NCBI GenBank assembly: GCA_002968845.1
Contig: PVBG01000037.1
Location: 1-41,383 of the forward strand
Length of the DNA stretch: 41,383 nucleotides
Reading direction: 5' to 3'
DNA from: Neorhizobium tomejilense
GTDB lineage: Bacteria > Pseudomonadota > Alphaproteobacteria > Rhizobiales > Rhizobiaceae
The position numbers and the translations under genes are program-made. The notes under the pieces are model-generated. The model saw nothing but the letters and a program-made list of their open reading frames with translations. It was not told where the DNA came from and did no database searches. How positions within the stretch are numbered: position 1 is the stretch's first letter; every line of letters starts with the position of its first letter. This document shows positions 1 through 7,578 of the stretch, in pieces.

Positions 1-1254
1 GTACCGGAACAACCACCCCGCCGATCCAAGACGGACAAGGAGCCGGTCACGATCGACTTGACCGCCGAGCAGTCTGATGTCGTCGCCGAACCAGTCCGCA
101 GCAACGACACCGACGACGCGGTGAGCGCCACGGAACCCGCCGAAGACATTTCCGCAATAGGCGAAGAGCCGGCCAAACCCGGGCCCGAGCCCACGGAAGA
201 ACCGGCATCCAGCCCCTCGGCCGCAGACGAGCCGCGTTATGACGATCCCTGGTCTGCCGCCGCCCAGAGCGAACCGCAACCCGCAACCGTGGCGCCCGAA
301 CCAGAATCGACACCCGCCCCGCACCATCGCCCGAGCCCTGCCACGTCGACGTTGATCGCGGCCGGCATTTTCGGCGGCATCGTCGCGTTGCTGCTGGCCG
401 GCAGCATGCAATATGCCGGTTACCTGCCCGGCGCCACGCCCGCCCCGGCGGCCTCAAACACGGCCGGCCTCTCCTCCGAGATCGCCGCACTGCGTCAGGA
501 AATCGCAGCGCTCAAAAGCCGGCCCGCGGCAGCAGCGGCCCCAGATGCCGCGCTCGCCAACCGGGTTGCGGCTCTTGAATCAGCGCCCCGGGCGTCGAAC
601 GGTGCCAGCGAACAGGCGCTTGGCGCCCTGAAGGCCGATCTCGACCGGCTTCGCGCCACCGTCCAGTCGGCGGCGAGCGCTGATTCCGGTCTCGCCCAGC
701 GCCTGGACCAGGCCGAGGCCAAGCTGAACGACCGCGGCCCGGAACAGCAGGTCGCCCGCGCCGTGGCAGCCGCCGCCCTCAAGGCCGGCATCGATCGCGG
801 CGGCCCGTTCGAAACCGAACTGCAGACCTTCGTGACCGTCGCTGGCGACGATCCCGCCGTCGCCGACCTGCAAAAGTTCGCGTCCGCCGGCGTGCCCGCG
901 CGCGCCGAACTGCAGCGCGATTTCCCCCGCATTGCCGATGCCATGCTGGAGGCGACCGTTCAGTCGGACCCGAACGAGGGCATTGCCAGCCGGCTGCTCT
1001 CTTCCGCCATGTCGGTGGTCAAGGTCCGCCGCGTCGGTGACGTCCAGGGCGAAACACCGGATGCAATTGTCGCCCGCATAGAAAATGCGCTGCGCAACGG
1101 CGATCTCCAGGCATCCGCCCGCGAATGGGACGCGCTGCCGGAACCGGCAAAGGCGGTTTCGCGCGATTTCAAGCAGAAGCTCGATGCCCGCATTCAGGTG
1201 GAAAATCTCGTAGGCGGAACGCTGACGCGCGCCGTCGCCGGCACCCAAGGCTGA
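1..1254 (+). CDS. Mitofilin-like inner-membrane protein (COG4223 type), 5' partial
   Basis: The reading frame is open from the first base, so the start lies outside the window; 417 residues are visible. The N-terminal part (about residues 1-110) is acidic and rich in Pro, Ala and Glu, as in a disordered cytoplasmic tail. One membrane segment follows at about residues 115-140, then an Ala-rich stretch likely to form a coiled coil (about 150-245), then a folded C-terminal region. This layout fits the bacterial mitofilin-like proteins encoded between hemD and hemY in rhizobia. The role is not firmly known; by analogy with mitochondrial Mic60 it may organise inner membrane or act with heme enzymes. 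hemY starts 15 bases downstream, so the two are probably co-transcribed. An internal TTG at 58 could be mistaken for a start but the frame clearly runs through it. Confidence 0.85.
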   Translation, partial: VPEQPPRRSKTDKEPVTIDLTAEQSDVVAEPVRSNDTDDAVSATEPAEDISAIGEEPAKPGPEPTEEPASSPSAADEPRYDDPWSAAAQSEPQPATVAPEPESTPAPHHRPSPATSTLIAAGIFGGIVALLLAGSMQYAGYLPGATPAPAASNTAGLSSEIAALRQEIAALKSRPAAAAAPDAALANRVAALESAPRASNGASEQALGALKADLDRLRATVQSAASADSGLAQRLDQAEAKLNDRGPEQQVARAVAAAALKAGIDRGGPFETELQTFVTVAGDDPAVADLQKFASAGVPARAELQRDFPRIADAMLEATVQSDPNEGIASRLLSSAMSVVKVRRVGDVQGETPDAIVARIENALRNGDLQASAREWDALPEPAKAVSRDFKQKLDARIQVENLVGGTLTRAVAGTQG

Positions 1255-1269
1255 GGACGGAAGAACCGG

Positions 1270-2895
1270 ATGGTCAGACTTTTCATTTTTCTCGTTGTGG
1301 TGCTGGCTCTCGGCTGGGGTTTCTCCTGGCTTGCGGATCGCCCCGGCCTGATTTCCATCACCTGGCAGGACCACCTGATCGAAACGAGCCTGATGGTGGC
1401 CGCCACCGCCGTGGTCGCACTGGTCGGCTTTGCGATGGTCCTCTGGTGGATCGTCGGCGTGGTCTGGACCTCGCCCTATTCCGTCCGCCGTTATTTTCGC
1501 GCCCGCAAGCGTGACCGGGGTTACCAGGCGCTATCGACCGGCCTGATCGCCGCCGGTGCCGGAAATGCGCTGCTCGCCCGCAAGATGAGTCTTCGCACCC
1601 GCGGCCTGATCAGCGCCGATCAGGAACCCCTGATCCATCTCCTCGAAGCCCAGGCAGCCTTGATCGAAGGCAAGCACGACGAAGCGCGCAAGAAGTTCGA
1701 GCAGATGGCCGAGGATCCGGAAACCCGTGAACTGGGCCTGCGCGGTCTCTACATGGAAGCCCGCCGGCTCGGTGCCAACGAGGCCGCCCGCCAATATGCG
1801 GAAAAGGCCGTCGAGCATGCGCCTTATCTGCCCTGGGCGGCCCAGGCGACGCTCGAATCCCGCAGCCAGGCCGGCCGCTGGGACGATGCGATCCGCCTGC
1901 TCGATCAGCAGCGCATGGCCAATATTCTTGAAAAACCGCAGGCCGAACGCTGGAAGGCCGTGCTTCTGACCGCCAAGGCAAACGATCGGCTGGAGGGTGA
2001 TCCGAAGGGCGCCCGCGATGATGCCATGGCGGCCCTGAAGCTCGCCAAGGATTTCGTGCCCGCCGCCGTCATTGCCGCCAAGGCCTGGCTGCGCGAGGAC
2101 AACGTCCGCAAGGCCGCGTCCACCCTCGAAGGTGTCTGGAAACTTGGGCCGCATCCGGAAATCGCCGGCGCCTATATCCGCGCCCGCAGCGGCGACAGCA
2201 CCGTGGACAGGCTGAAACGCGCCGAAAAGCTCGAGGCGATGCGGCCCAACAATGTCGAATCGCTGCTGGCCGTGGCCCAGGCCGCGCTCGATGCCCAGCA
2301 ATTCAAGAAGGCGCGTGCCAAGGCGGAAGCCGCCGCCCGCATGCAGCCGCGGGAGGCCGTCTACCTGTTGCGCGCCGATATCGAGGAAGCCGAAACCGGC
2401 GACCAGGGCCGCGTTCGCCACTGGATGGCGCAAGCGTTGCGCGCACCGCGGGACCCCGCCTGGGTCGCCGATGGTTTCGTCTCGGAAAAATGGCTGCCGC
2501 TCTCTCCGGTGACCGGCCGGCTCGATGCCTTCGAGTGGAAGGCGCCGTTCGACCAGCTCGAAGGCCCGGTCGAGGAAGGTTCGCTCGCGGCCGATACCGC
2601 GATCGCCAGCCTGCCGCCTGTCACGGTCAGCGAGACGAAGACCGACACGGCGACAGAAGAGCCCCCCAAACCCATTCTCGTCGAGGTCAAGCCGGCCCCG
2701 CAGGAGGCAAAGCCCCCTCAGAAGGAGTTAGCTGTTGCAGCAAAAACACCAGCCCCGGCGAATGTGATCTCGAAGGACGGAAAATCCCCTGAAAATGAGG
2801 AGGAGCCCGTTCCCTTTTTCGGCCGCCCGCCGGATGATCCGGGTGTGAAAGATCCCGATGCCGCGCAGCCCGCAACGAGGCTCCGGCTGTTCTAG
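1270..2895 (+). CDS. hemY: HemY, heme biosynthesis-associated TPR membrane protein
   Basis: 541 residues. Two N-terminal hydrophobic segments (about residues 3-22 and 40-65) form a membrane hairpin. A helical region with tetratricopeptide-like repeats follows (about 85-400), and a Pro/Glu/Lys-rich C-terminal tail of about 110 residues. This is the proteobacterial HemY_N plus TPR architecture. It should not be confused with the protoporphyrinogen oxidase also called HemY in Gram-positives. In proteobacteria hemY sits with hemC and hemD and is thought to scaffold late heme-synthesis enzymes; the biochemical role is unsettled. It lies 15 bases after the mitofilin-like gene. The ATG is preceded by GGAAG at a usable distance. 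Confidence 0.9.
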   Translation: MVRLFIFLVVVLALGWGFSWLADRPGLISITWQDHLIETSLMVAATAVVALVGFAMVLWWIVGVVWTSPYSVRRYFRARKRDRGYQALSTGLIAAGAGNALLARKMSLRTRGLISADQEPLIHLLEAQAALIEGKHDEARKKFEQMAEDPETRELGLRGLYMEARRLGANEAARQYAEKAVEHAPYLPWAAQATLESRSQAGRWDDAIRLLDQQRMANILEKPQAERWKAVLLTAKANDRLEGDPKGARDDAMAALKLAKDFVPAAVIAAKAWLREDNVRKAASTLEGVWKLGPHPEIAGAYIRARSGDSTVDRLKRAEKLEAMRPNNVESLLAVAQAALDAQQFKKARAKAEAAARMQPREAVYLLRADIEEAETGDQGRVRHWMAQALRAPRDPAWVADGFVSEKWLPLSPVTGRLDAFEWKAPFDQLEGPVEEGSLAADTAIASLPPVTVSETKTDTATEEPPKPILVEVKPAPQEAKPPQKELAVAAKTPAPANVISKDGKSPENEEEPVPFFGRPPDDPGVKDPDAAQPATRLRLF

Positions 2896-2917
2896 AATGG
2901 CGAGGGCCTGGAGATAG

Positions 2918-3397
2918 ATGTTAGATCGCATTCAGGCCTTCCTCCAAACTCTGACAGGGTCCCACCATACGCAGGAATTCGCCCCCGATGATCCGCGGGT
3001 GGCGTTTGTCGCGCTCTGTTTCCAGGTGATGGAGGCGGATGGCAACGTTTCGCCCCGGGAACAGCAGAAGTTTCGCGACCTGCTGCGCGAACGTTACGAT
3101 TTGAGCGAGGATCGCCTGAAGGCGTTGATCGAGATCGGCCATCAGGCCGGCAGCGAAGCCGTTGACTATTACCGCTTCACTTCCGATCTTAGAAAACATC
3201 TCGTCGACGAGGAGGATCGCGTCGAGCTTCTCGGCATCCTCTGGGATATCGTTTATGCCGACGGCCAGCGCAGCGAGATCGAAGATCACGTGATCTGGAG
3301 GATCGCCGATCTTCTGGGCGTCTCGGCGCGCGACAGGGTTCTGGAGCGCCAGCAGGCCGCCGCCCGTGCAACCGGAGGAGATGAGGGAGGAGACTGA
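2918..3397 (+). CDS. TerB-family (tellurite resistance B-like) protein
   Basis: 159 residues, all helical, no signal peptide or membrane segment. The two acidic motifs of the TerB fold are visible: MEADGNVSPRE (about residues 45-55) and VYADGQRSEIEDH (about 110-122), each with the Asp-Gly turn that can bind a metal ion. The name derives from tellurite-resistance operons, but isolated copies like this one have no demonstrated role in tellurite resistance. GGAG lies about 6 bases before the ATG. It follows hemY by 22 bases and is followed closely by an amidotransferase gene, so it is probably the third or fourth cistron of the hemY transcript. Confidence 0.85.
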   Translation: MLDRIQAFLQTLTGSHHTQEFAPDDPRVAFVALCFQVMEADGNVSPREQQKFRDLLRERYDLSEDRLKALIEIGHQAGSEAVDYYRFTSDLRKHLVDEEDRVELLGILWDIVYADGQRSEIEDHVIWRIADLLGVSARDRVLERQQAAARATGGDEGGD

Positions 3398-3410
3398 GGA
3401 CGTTGTTGAA

Positions 3411-4193
3411 ATGCTGATGTTTCCCTCCCGTCATACCCGAAAACTTCCCGTGCTGATCGTGCTGCACCAGGAGCGCTCGTCTCCCGGGCGCGTCGGCCAG
3501 ATGCTTTCCGACAAGGGTTTCCCTCTCGATATCCGCCGCCCCGTGCTCGGCGATCCCCTGCCGGACACCATGGCGGATCATTCCGGCGCGGTGATCTTCG
3601 GCGGGCCGATGAGCGCCAACGACCCGGATCCGTTCGTCAGGACGGAGATCGACTGGATCGGCGTTCCGCTCAAGGAGAACAAGCCCTATCTCGGCATCTG
3701 CCTCGGCGCGCAGATGATGGTGCGCCATCTCGGCGGCACGGTCGCCGCGGAGAAAAACGGCCTCACCGAAATCGGCTGGTATCCGCTACGCGCCACCGAA
3801 CACGGCCGGCTGCTGATGAAATGGCCGAAAATGGTCTATCACTTCCACCGCGAAGGCTTCGACACGCCGCGCGGCGTGCAGCTGCTTGCCGAAGGCGACG
3901 CCTATCCGAACCAGGCGATCCGCTACGGCGACAACGCCTGGGGCCTGCAGTTCCACGCGGAGCTGACACGGGCCATGATGCAGCGCTGGGTCGTGCATGG
4001 CGCCGAGCGTTTCACCATGCCGAATGCACAGGCCGGTCGCGACCATCTGGAGGGCCGGATGATCTTCGATGCGCCGCTCAAGGAATGGCTCTGGAGTTTC
4101 CTCGATCTCGTCTTCGAGCCGCAGGCCGACGGCGCGCAGGCAGGCGGCGAACAGATCGGACACGGTCGACAGCCGGCGCTTCAGGCCGGCTGA
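3411..4193 (+). CDS. Class I glutamine amidotransferase (GMP synthase-like domain)
   Basis: 260 residues from ATG 3411. The fold carries the amidotransferase triad: nucleophile Cys97 in GICLGAQ, and His182 with Glu184 in QFHAE. The oxyanion-hole motif FGGPMSAN is at about residues 63-70. It is a stand-alone domain with no synthetase attached, so the amide acceptor is unknown; relatives hydrolyse glutamine or gamma-glutamyl compounds. Upstream in-frame starts exist at 3366 (GTG) and 3381 (ATG) and would overlap the TerB-like gene. I chose 3411 because homology-like sequence begins there and GAGG lies at a workable distance. The gene overlaps the convergent MFS gene by 13 bases at the 3' end. 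Confidence 0.8.
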   Translation: MLMFPSRHTRKLPVLIVLHQERSSPGRVGQMLSDKGFPLDIRRPVLGDPLPDTMADHSGAVIFGGPMSANDPDPFVRTEIDWIGVPLKENKPYLGICLGAQMMVRHLGGTVAAEKNGLTEIGWYPLRATEHGRLLMKWPKMVYHFHREGFDTPRGVQLLAEGDAYPNQAIRYGDNAWGLQFHAELTRAMMQRWVVHGAERFTMPNAQAGRDHLEGRMIFDAPLKEWLWSFLDLVFEPQADGAQAGGEQIGHGRQPALQAG

Positions 4194-5440
4194 ACCGATC
4201 TCTCTTCCCGGTCCGGCGCATCGAGACTGTCGATCCTGCGCAGCTTCGGGAAGCCCATGGCCCAGATGATCGCGACGCCCAGCGTGCCGACGCCGCCGAT
4301 CACCACGGCCGGTACGGCGCCGAAGATCGAGGCCATCGTACCCGCGCGGAACTCCCCGAGCTCGTTGGACGCACCGACGAACACCATGTTGACCGCGTTG
4401 ACCCGGCCGCGCACCTCATCCGGCGTCCAGAGCGCGATCAGCGTCTCGCGCACATAGACCGAGATCATGTCGGATGCTCCCATCAGCATCAGCGCCGAGA
4501 TCGACAGCCAAGGCGTCGCTGAGAGGCCGAAGACCAGCGTGCCGATGCCGAACAGCCCGACGCCGATGAACATCGCCAAGCCGGCATGGTGGCGGATCGG
4601 GTAGAAAGCAAGGTAGATTGCGACGACGATCGCCCCGACGCCCGGTGCTGCCCGCAGCATGCCGAGGCCCCAGGGACCGAGTTCGAGAATGTCACGCGCA
4701 AAGATCGGCATCAGCGCCACCGCGCCGCCAAGCAGGACCGCGAAGAGATCCAGCGAGATCGCTCCGAGCACGATCTTTTCCCGCGAGATGAAGTGGAAGC
4801 CGGCCAGGATCTGGCCCCAGCTCACCTTTTCCGCAGCGTTGCGCTGCGGAGGCTTCGGGATCATGAACACCAGGGCGGCGGCGAGGATGAGGAAGACCAG
4901 TGCGACCGAATAGGCGGAAACCGCGCTGATGCCGTAGAGCAGGCCGCCGGCAACCGGGCCGAGGATCGCTGCCGTCTGCCAGGACGAGGAATTCCAGGCG
5001 ACTGCGTTCGGCAGGTCCTGTTCCGGCACTAGGTTGGGACCGAGAGACTGGACCGCCGGCCCCATGAAGGCCCGTTCGATCCCGAACACGATCAGGATGC
5101 CGAACACCGGCCAGGGCGAAAACGAATGGGTAACGGTGAGAGCCAGAAGGGCGCCGGCGCAGAGCGCCCCGACCACCATGCAGATCGCCATGATCGCGCG
5201 TCGGTTATAACGGTCGGCGACCGAACCGGTGACGAGGATCAGGAGCAGCGACGGCAGGAACTGGAAAAGGCCGATCAGGCCGAGATAGAGCGGATTGCTG
5301 GTCTCGTCGTACATCTGCCAGCCGACCGCGACGCTGATGATCTGGATCGCAAAAGCCGAGAAAAGTCGGGAAAAGAAGAAGCGAGTATAAGATGAGTGCC
5401 GGAAGGCGGCGAAACGATCGCCCGAGGCAGAAATGGACAT
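4181..5440 (-). CDS. MFS transporter, EntS/MFS_3-like exporter
   Basis: 419 residues with about 12 predicted membrane segments and a cytoplasmic loop near the centre rich in basic residues. The conserved loop between segments 2 and 3 (VADRYNRRAIM) is the MFS signature. The overall sequence resembles the MFS_3 group that contains the enterobactin exporter EntS and many drug or siderophore exporters. The substrate cannot be read from the sequence and no siderophore genes are nearby. The stop codon lies within the last codons of the amidotransferase gene on the other strand. It diverges from the YggT gene across 141 bases. Confidence 0.85.
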   Translation of the reverse strand: MSISASGDRFAAFRHSSYTRFFFSRLFSAFAIQIISVAVGWQMYDETSNPLYLGLIGLFQFLPSLLLILVTGSVADRYNRRAIMAICMVVGALCAGALLALTVTHSFSPWPVFGILIVFGIERAFMGPAVQSLGPNLVPEQDLPNAVAWNSSSWQTAAILGPVAGGLLYGISAVSAYSVALVFLILAAALVFMIPKPPQRNAAEKVSWGQILAGFHFISREKIVLGAISLDLFAVLLGGAVALMPIFARDILELGPWGLGMLRAAPGVGAIVVAIYLAFYPIRHHAGLAMFIGVGLFGIGTLVFGLSATPWLSISALMLMGASDMISVYVRETLIALWTPDEVRGRVNAVNMVFVGASNELGEFRAGTMASIFGAVPAVVIGGVGTLGVAIIWAMGFPKLRRIDSLDAPDREERSVQPA

Positions 5441-5581
5441 GAGGCAACACTTTCAGCGGAGCCGGAAGCCGGCAGCGTGCCCGCCGCCCGTTAAACATGA
5501 ATCGGATGAGGCGCGGGCGCGGCACTTGCCCGTTAGTTCGCCAATGTCTACATGTCTGTCAACAAAGAAATGGAGACGTTA

Positions 5582-5872
5582 ATGCTCGCCCTGTTTCAGA
5601 CCATCGATTTGGCCTTGAACCTCTATACCTGGGTGCTGATTGCCAGCGCCATTTTCTCGTGGCTCTATGCCTTCAACGTCATCAATTCGAGAAACCAGTT
5701 TGTCGATGCGATCGGCCGTTTCCTCTTCGCCGTCACCGAACCGGCGCTGCGTCCCATCCGTCGCATCATGCCGGACCTCGGCGGCATCGATATCTCGCCC
5801 GTCATCCTGCTCCTGATCATCTTCTTCATTCGCTCGCTGATGTGGACGTCGATCTATCCGCTGGTTGCGTGA
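5582..5872 (+). CDS. YggT family membrane protein
   Basis: 96 residues with two hydrophobic regions and the family motif PALRPIRRIMPDLGGIDISP (about residues 55-74), which is characteristic of YggT (CCB3/Ycf19-like) proteins. Distant relatives take part in heme attachment to cytochrome b6 in plastids and in cell-shape or osmotic functions in bacteria; the role here is unassigned. I chose ATG 5582 because GGAGA lies just upstream and the hydrophobic family sequence begins there; an ATG at 5552 would add ten polar residues. Its stop codon overlaps the start of the DUF167 gene, an arrangement common for this pair. Confidence 0.85.
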   Translation: MLALFQTIDLALNLYTWVLIASAIFSWLYAFNVINSRNQFVDAIGRFLFAVTEPALRPIRRIMPDLGGIDISPVILLLIIFFIRSLMWTSIYPLVA

Positions 5873-6183
5873 GCAGCGCCTACAGCAAGCATTCCGACCA
5901 TCTGCGGCTCGCAATCCGGCTCACGCCGAATTCGGGCCGCAATGCCGTCGAGGGCATCGAGACCGCCGCCGATGGCGAGGTGTTCCTGAAGGCACGCGTT
6001 ACCGCCGTGCCGGAGGACGGCAAGGCCAACAAGGCGCTGATCCTGCTCTTGGCCGATACGTTCCGCCTCCCCAAATCCTCCATTTCGATCCTGTCGGGCG
6101 AAACCGCGCGCAAAAAAATCCTCCGGATCGATGGCGACCCGGAGGATTTGGAAGAGAAATTCAAAAAGGTCCTGAAGGCCTGA
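5869..6183 (+). CDS. DUF167 (YggU-like) family protein
   Basis: 104 residues. The family core is visible: RLTPNSGRNAVEGI (about residues 16-29), VTAVPEDGKANKALI (about 44-58), and SSISILSGETARKK (about 69-82). Proteins of this small alpha/beta family have solved structures but no established function. The GTG start at 5869 overlaps the TGA of the YggT gene in GTGA, suggesting translational coupling. The frame is open further upstream, but that extension runs through the YggT gene in another frame and is not family sequence. It converges on ppa with only four bases between stops. Confidence 0.85.
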   Translation: MSSAYSKHSDHLRLAIRLTPNSGRNAVEGIETAADGEVFLKARVTAVPEDGKANKALILLLADTFRLPKSSISILSGETARKKILRIDGDPEDLEEKFKKVLKA

Positions 6184-6187
6184 CGGC

Positions 6188-6721
6188 TTACTTCTGGGCC
6201 TTGTAGCGCTCGATGGCTTCGATGATCAGCGTCTTTGCCACGTCGACATTCTGCCAGCCGCCGATCTTCACCCATTTGCCGGGCTCCAGATCCTTGTAGT
6301 GCTCGAAGAAGTGCTCGATCTGCTTCAGCGTGATCTCGGGCATGTCGGTGTAGTTCTTGATCTTGTCGTAGCGCTGGGTCAGCTTCGGAACCGGCACGGC
6401 GATGATCTTCTCGTCCTTGCCGCCGTCGTCTTCCATGATCATCACGCCGATCGGGCGCACGTTGATGACGCAGCCCGGAACCAGCGGACGGGTGTTGCAG
6501 ATGAGGACGTCGATCGGGTCGCCGTCTTCCGAAAGCGTGTGCGGTACGAAGCCGTAATTGCCCGGATAGGTCATCGGCGTGTAGAGGAAGCGGTCGACGA
6601 CGAGAGCGCCGGCTTCCTTGTCCATTTCGTACTTGATCGGCTGGCCGCCGACCGGCACTTCAACGATGACGTTGACGTCTTCAGGCGGATTCTTGCCAAC
6701 GGAAATTGCATCGATACGCAT
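6188..6721 (-). CDS. ppa: Inorganic pyrophosphatase
   Basis: 177 residues, the usual length for a hexameric family I soluble pyrophosphatase. It hydrolyses pyrophosphate to phosphate and so pulls biosynthetic reactions forward in the cytoplasm. The metal-binding signature DGDPIDVLI with its spaced aspartates is at about residues 66-74, preceded by the conserved GNYGFVPHTL. A further conserved Lys/Asp stretch (EDDGGKDEKI) lies at about residues 97-106. It is a single gene, with the acetyltransferase gene 147 bases upstream on the same strand. Confidence 0.97.
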   Translation of the reverse strand: MRIDAISVGKNPPEDVNVIVEVPVGGQPIKYEMDKEAGALVVDRFLYTPMTYPGNYGFVPHTLSEDGDPIDVLICNTRPLVPGCVINVRPIGVMIMEDDGGKDEKIIAVPVPKLTQRYDKIKNYTDMPEITLKQIEHFFEHYKDLEPGKWVKIGGWQNVDVAKTLIIEAIERYKAQK

Positions 6722-6868
6722 TCTGGTCCCCGATGAGGTTCAACAAAGTTAAGCGTCGATAGCGGGAATCATGCTGCAAGGCAACAAGGCTTTGACGCCA
6801 ATGTTGAACCGCGCTACGCGCCGCAGCATTGGAAAGCGTTCAGATTCAAGGCGTTGCAGGCGGACCGT

Positions 6869-7375
6869 TCAGGACCAGACGAAACCGATCTTGCGAAGCT
6901 GAGTGCCGCCAAAATCCTCCATGCCTTCGGCAAGGTCCACGCCGCCGTGCCGGCGGAAGAAACGCGCCGCATGCTCGCTGTCCTCCAGGCACCAGACGAC
7001 GAGGCCTTCACAGCCGAGCGACTTCAGGAGCCGGCGGCTTTCGCCGAACAGACGGCGGCCAAGGCCGATGCCCTGAAATTCCGGACGCAGATAGATCTCG
7101 TAGACCTCGCCGTCATAAGGCAGGGCACGGGCCCGGTTGAGGCCGATCGTGGCGTAACCGGCGACCTGATCGGCGACATCGAGCACCAGCAGGGTCGCGG
7201 GTCCGCGGGTCGCCTTGCGCCACCATGCCTCGCCGCGACGCTCCAGCATCTGGGTCAGCGGCTTGTGGGGAATGAGGCCTGCATAGGCCTGGGTCCATGC
7301 CTGGCGGTGCGCCTCGGAAATGGCGCGAGCGTCTTGCGGTTCGGCCCGCCGGACATCGATCGATAACGTTTTCAT
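6869..7375 (-). CDS. GNAT family N-acetyltransferase
   Basis: 168 residues. The acetyl-CoA binding motif A is visible as LRPEFQGIGLGRRLF (about residues 92-106), with the QxxGxG/A pyrophosphate loop. The N-terminal part begins with VRRAEPQDARAISEAH, typical of GNAT proteins. The substrate cannot be inferred. I chose ATG 7375, where GNAT sequence begins; the open frame extends upstream to 7471 but through non-family residues. A TTAA-N7-TTAA box lies about 100 bases upstream and could place the gene under CtrA control. Confidence 0.85.
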   Translation of the reverse strand: MKTLSIDVRRAEPQDARAISEAHRQAWTQAYAGLIPHKPLTQMLERRGEAWWRKATRGPATLLVLDVADQVAGYATIGLNRARALPYDGEVYEIYLRPEFQGIGLGRRLFGESRRLLKSLGCEGLVVWCLEDSEHAARFFRRHGGVDLAEGMEDFGGTQLRKIGFVWS

Positions 7376-7474
7376 AACGTTTACTCTAGGCCCTGATGCT
7401 GGCAATCCGCCATTCCACCAATGTGTGTAGAGCGGATTGCCCACAGACTTCTCATGTGGACGACGAGGCAACGT

Positions 7475-7491
7475 TAACGTGTTTTTAACCT
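7475..7491 (-). promoter_or_regulatory. CtrA-type binding box (TTAA-N7-TTAACC)
   Basis: TTAA at 7475-7478 and TTAA at 7486-7489 are separated by exactly seven bases, and the right half continues as TTAACC. This matches the full CtrA consensus known from Caulobacter, Sinorhizobium and Brucella. It sits in the 203-base gap between the acetyltransferase start (7375) and the typA stop (7579), so the only gene it can plausibly serve is the minus-strand acetyltransferase. Binding is inferred from the motif alone. Confidence 0.5.
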
Positions 7492-7523
7492 TTGCGACAA
7501 GGGCGGCCGGGTCTCAGGCACAG

Positions 7524-7552
7524 AAAAAAACCCGGCATTTCTGCCGGGTTTT
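7524..7552 (-). terminator. Rho-independent terminator of typA
   Basis: Read on the minus strand, a perfect AAACCCGGCA/TGCCGGGTTT stem with a four-base loop is followed by a run of seven T. It lies 27 bases beyond the typA stop codon. Confidence 0.85.
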
Positions 7553-7578
7553 GAAAGGCTCAGAGCATGCTGTCGAAA

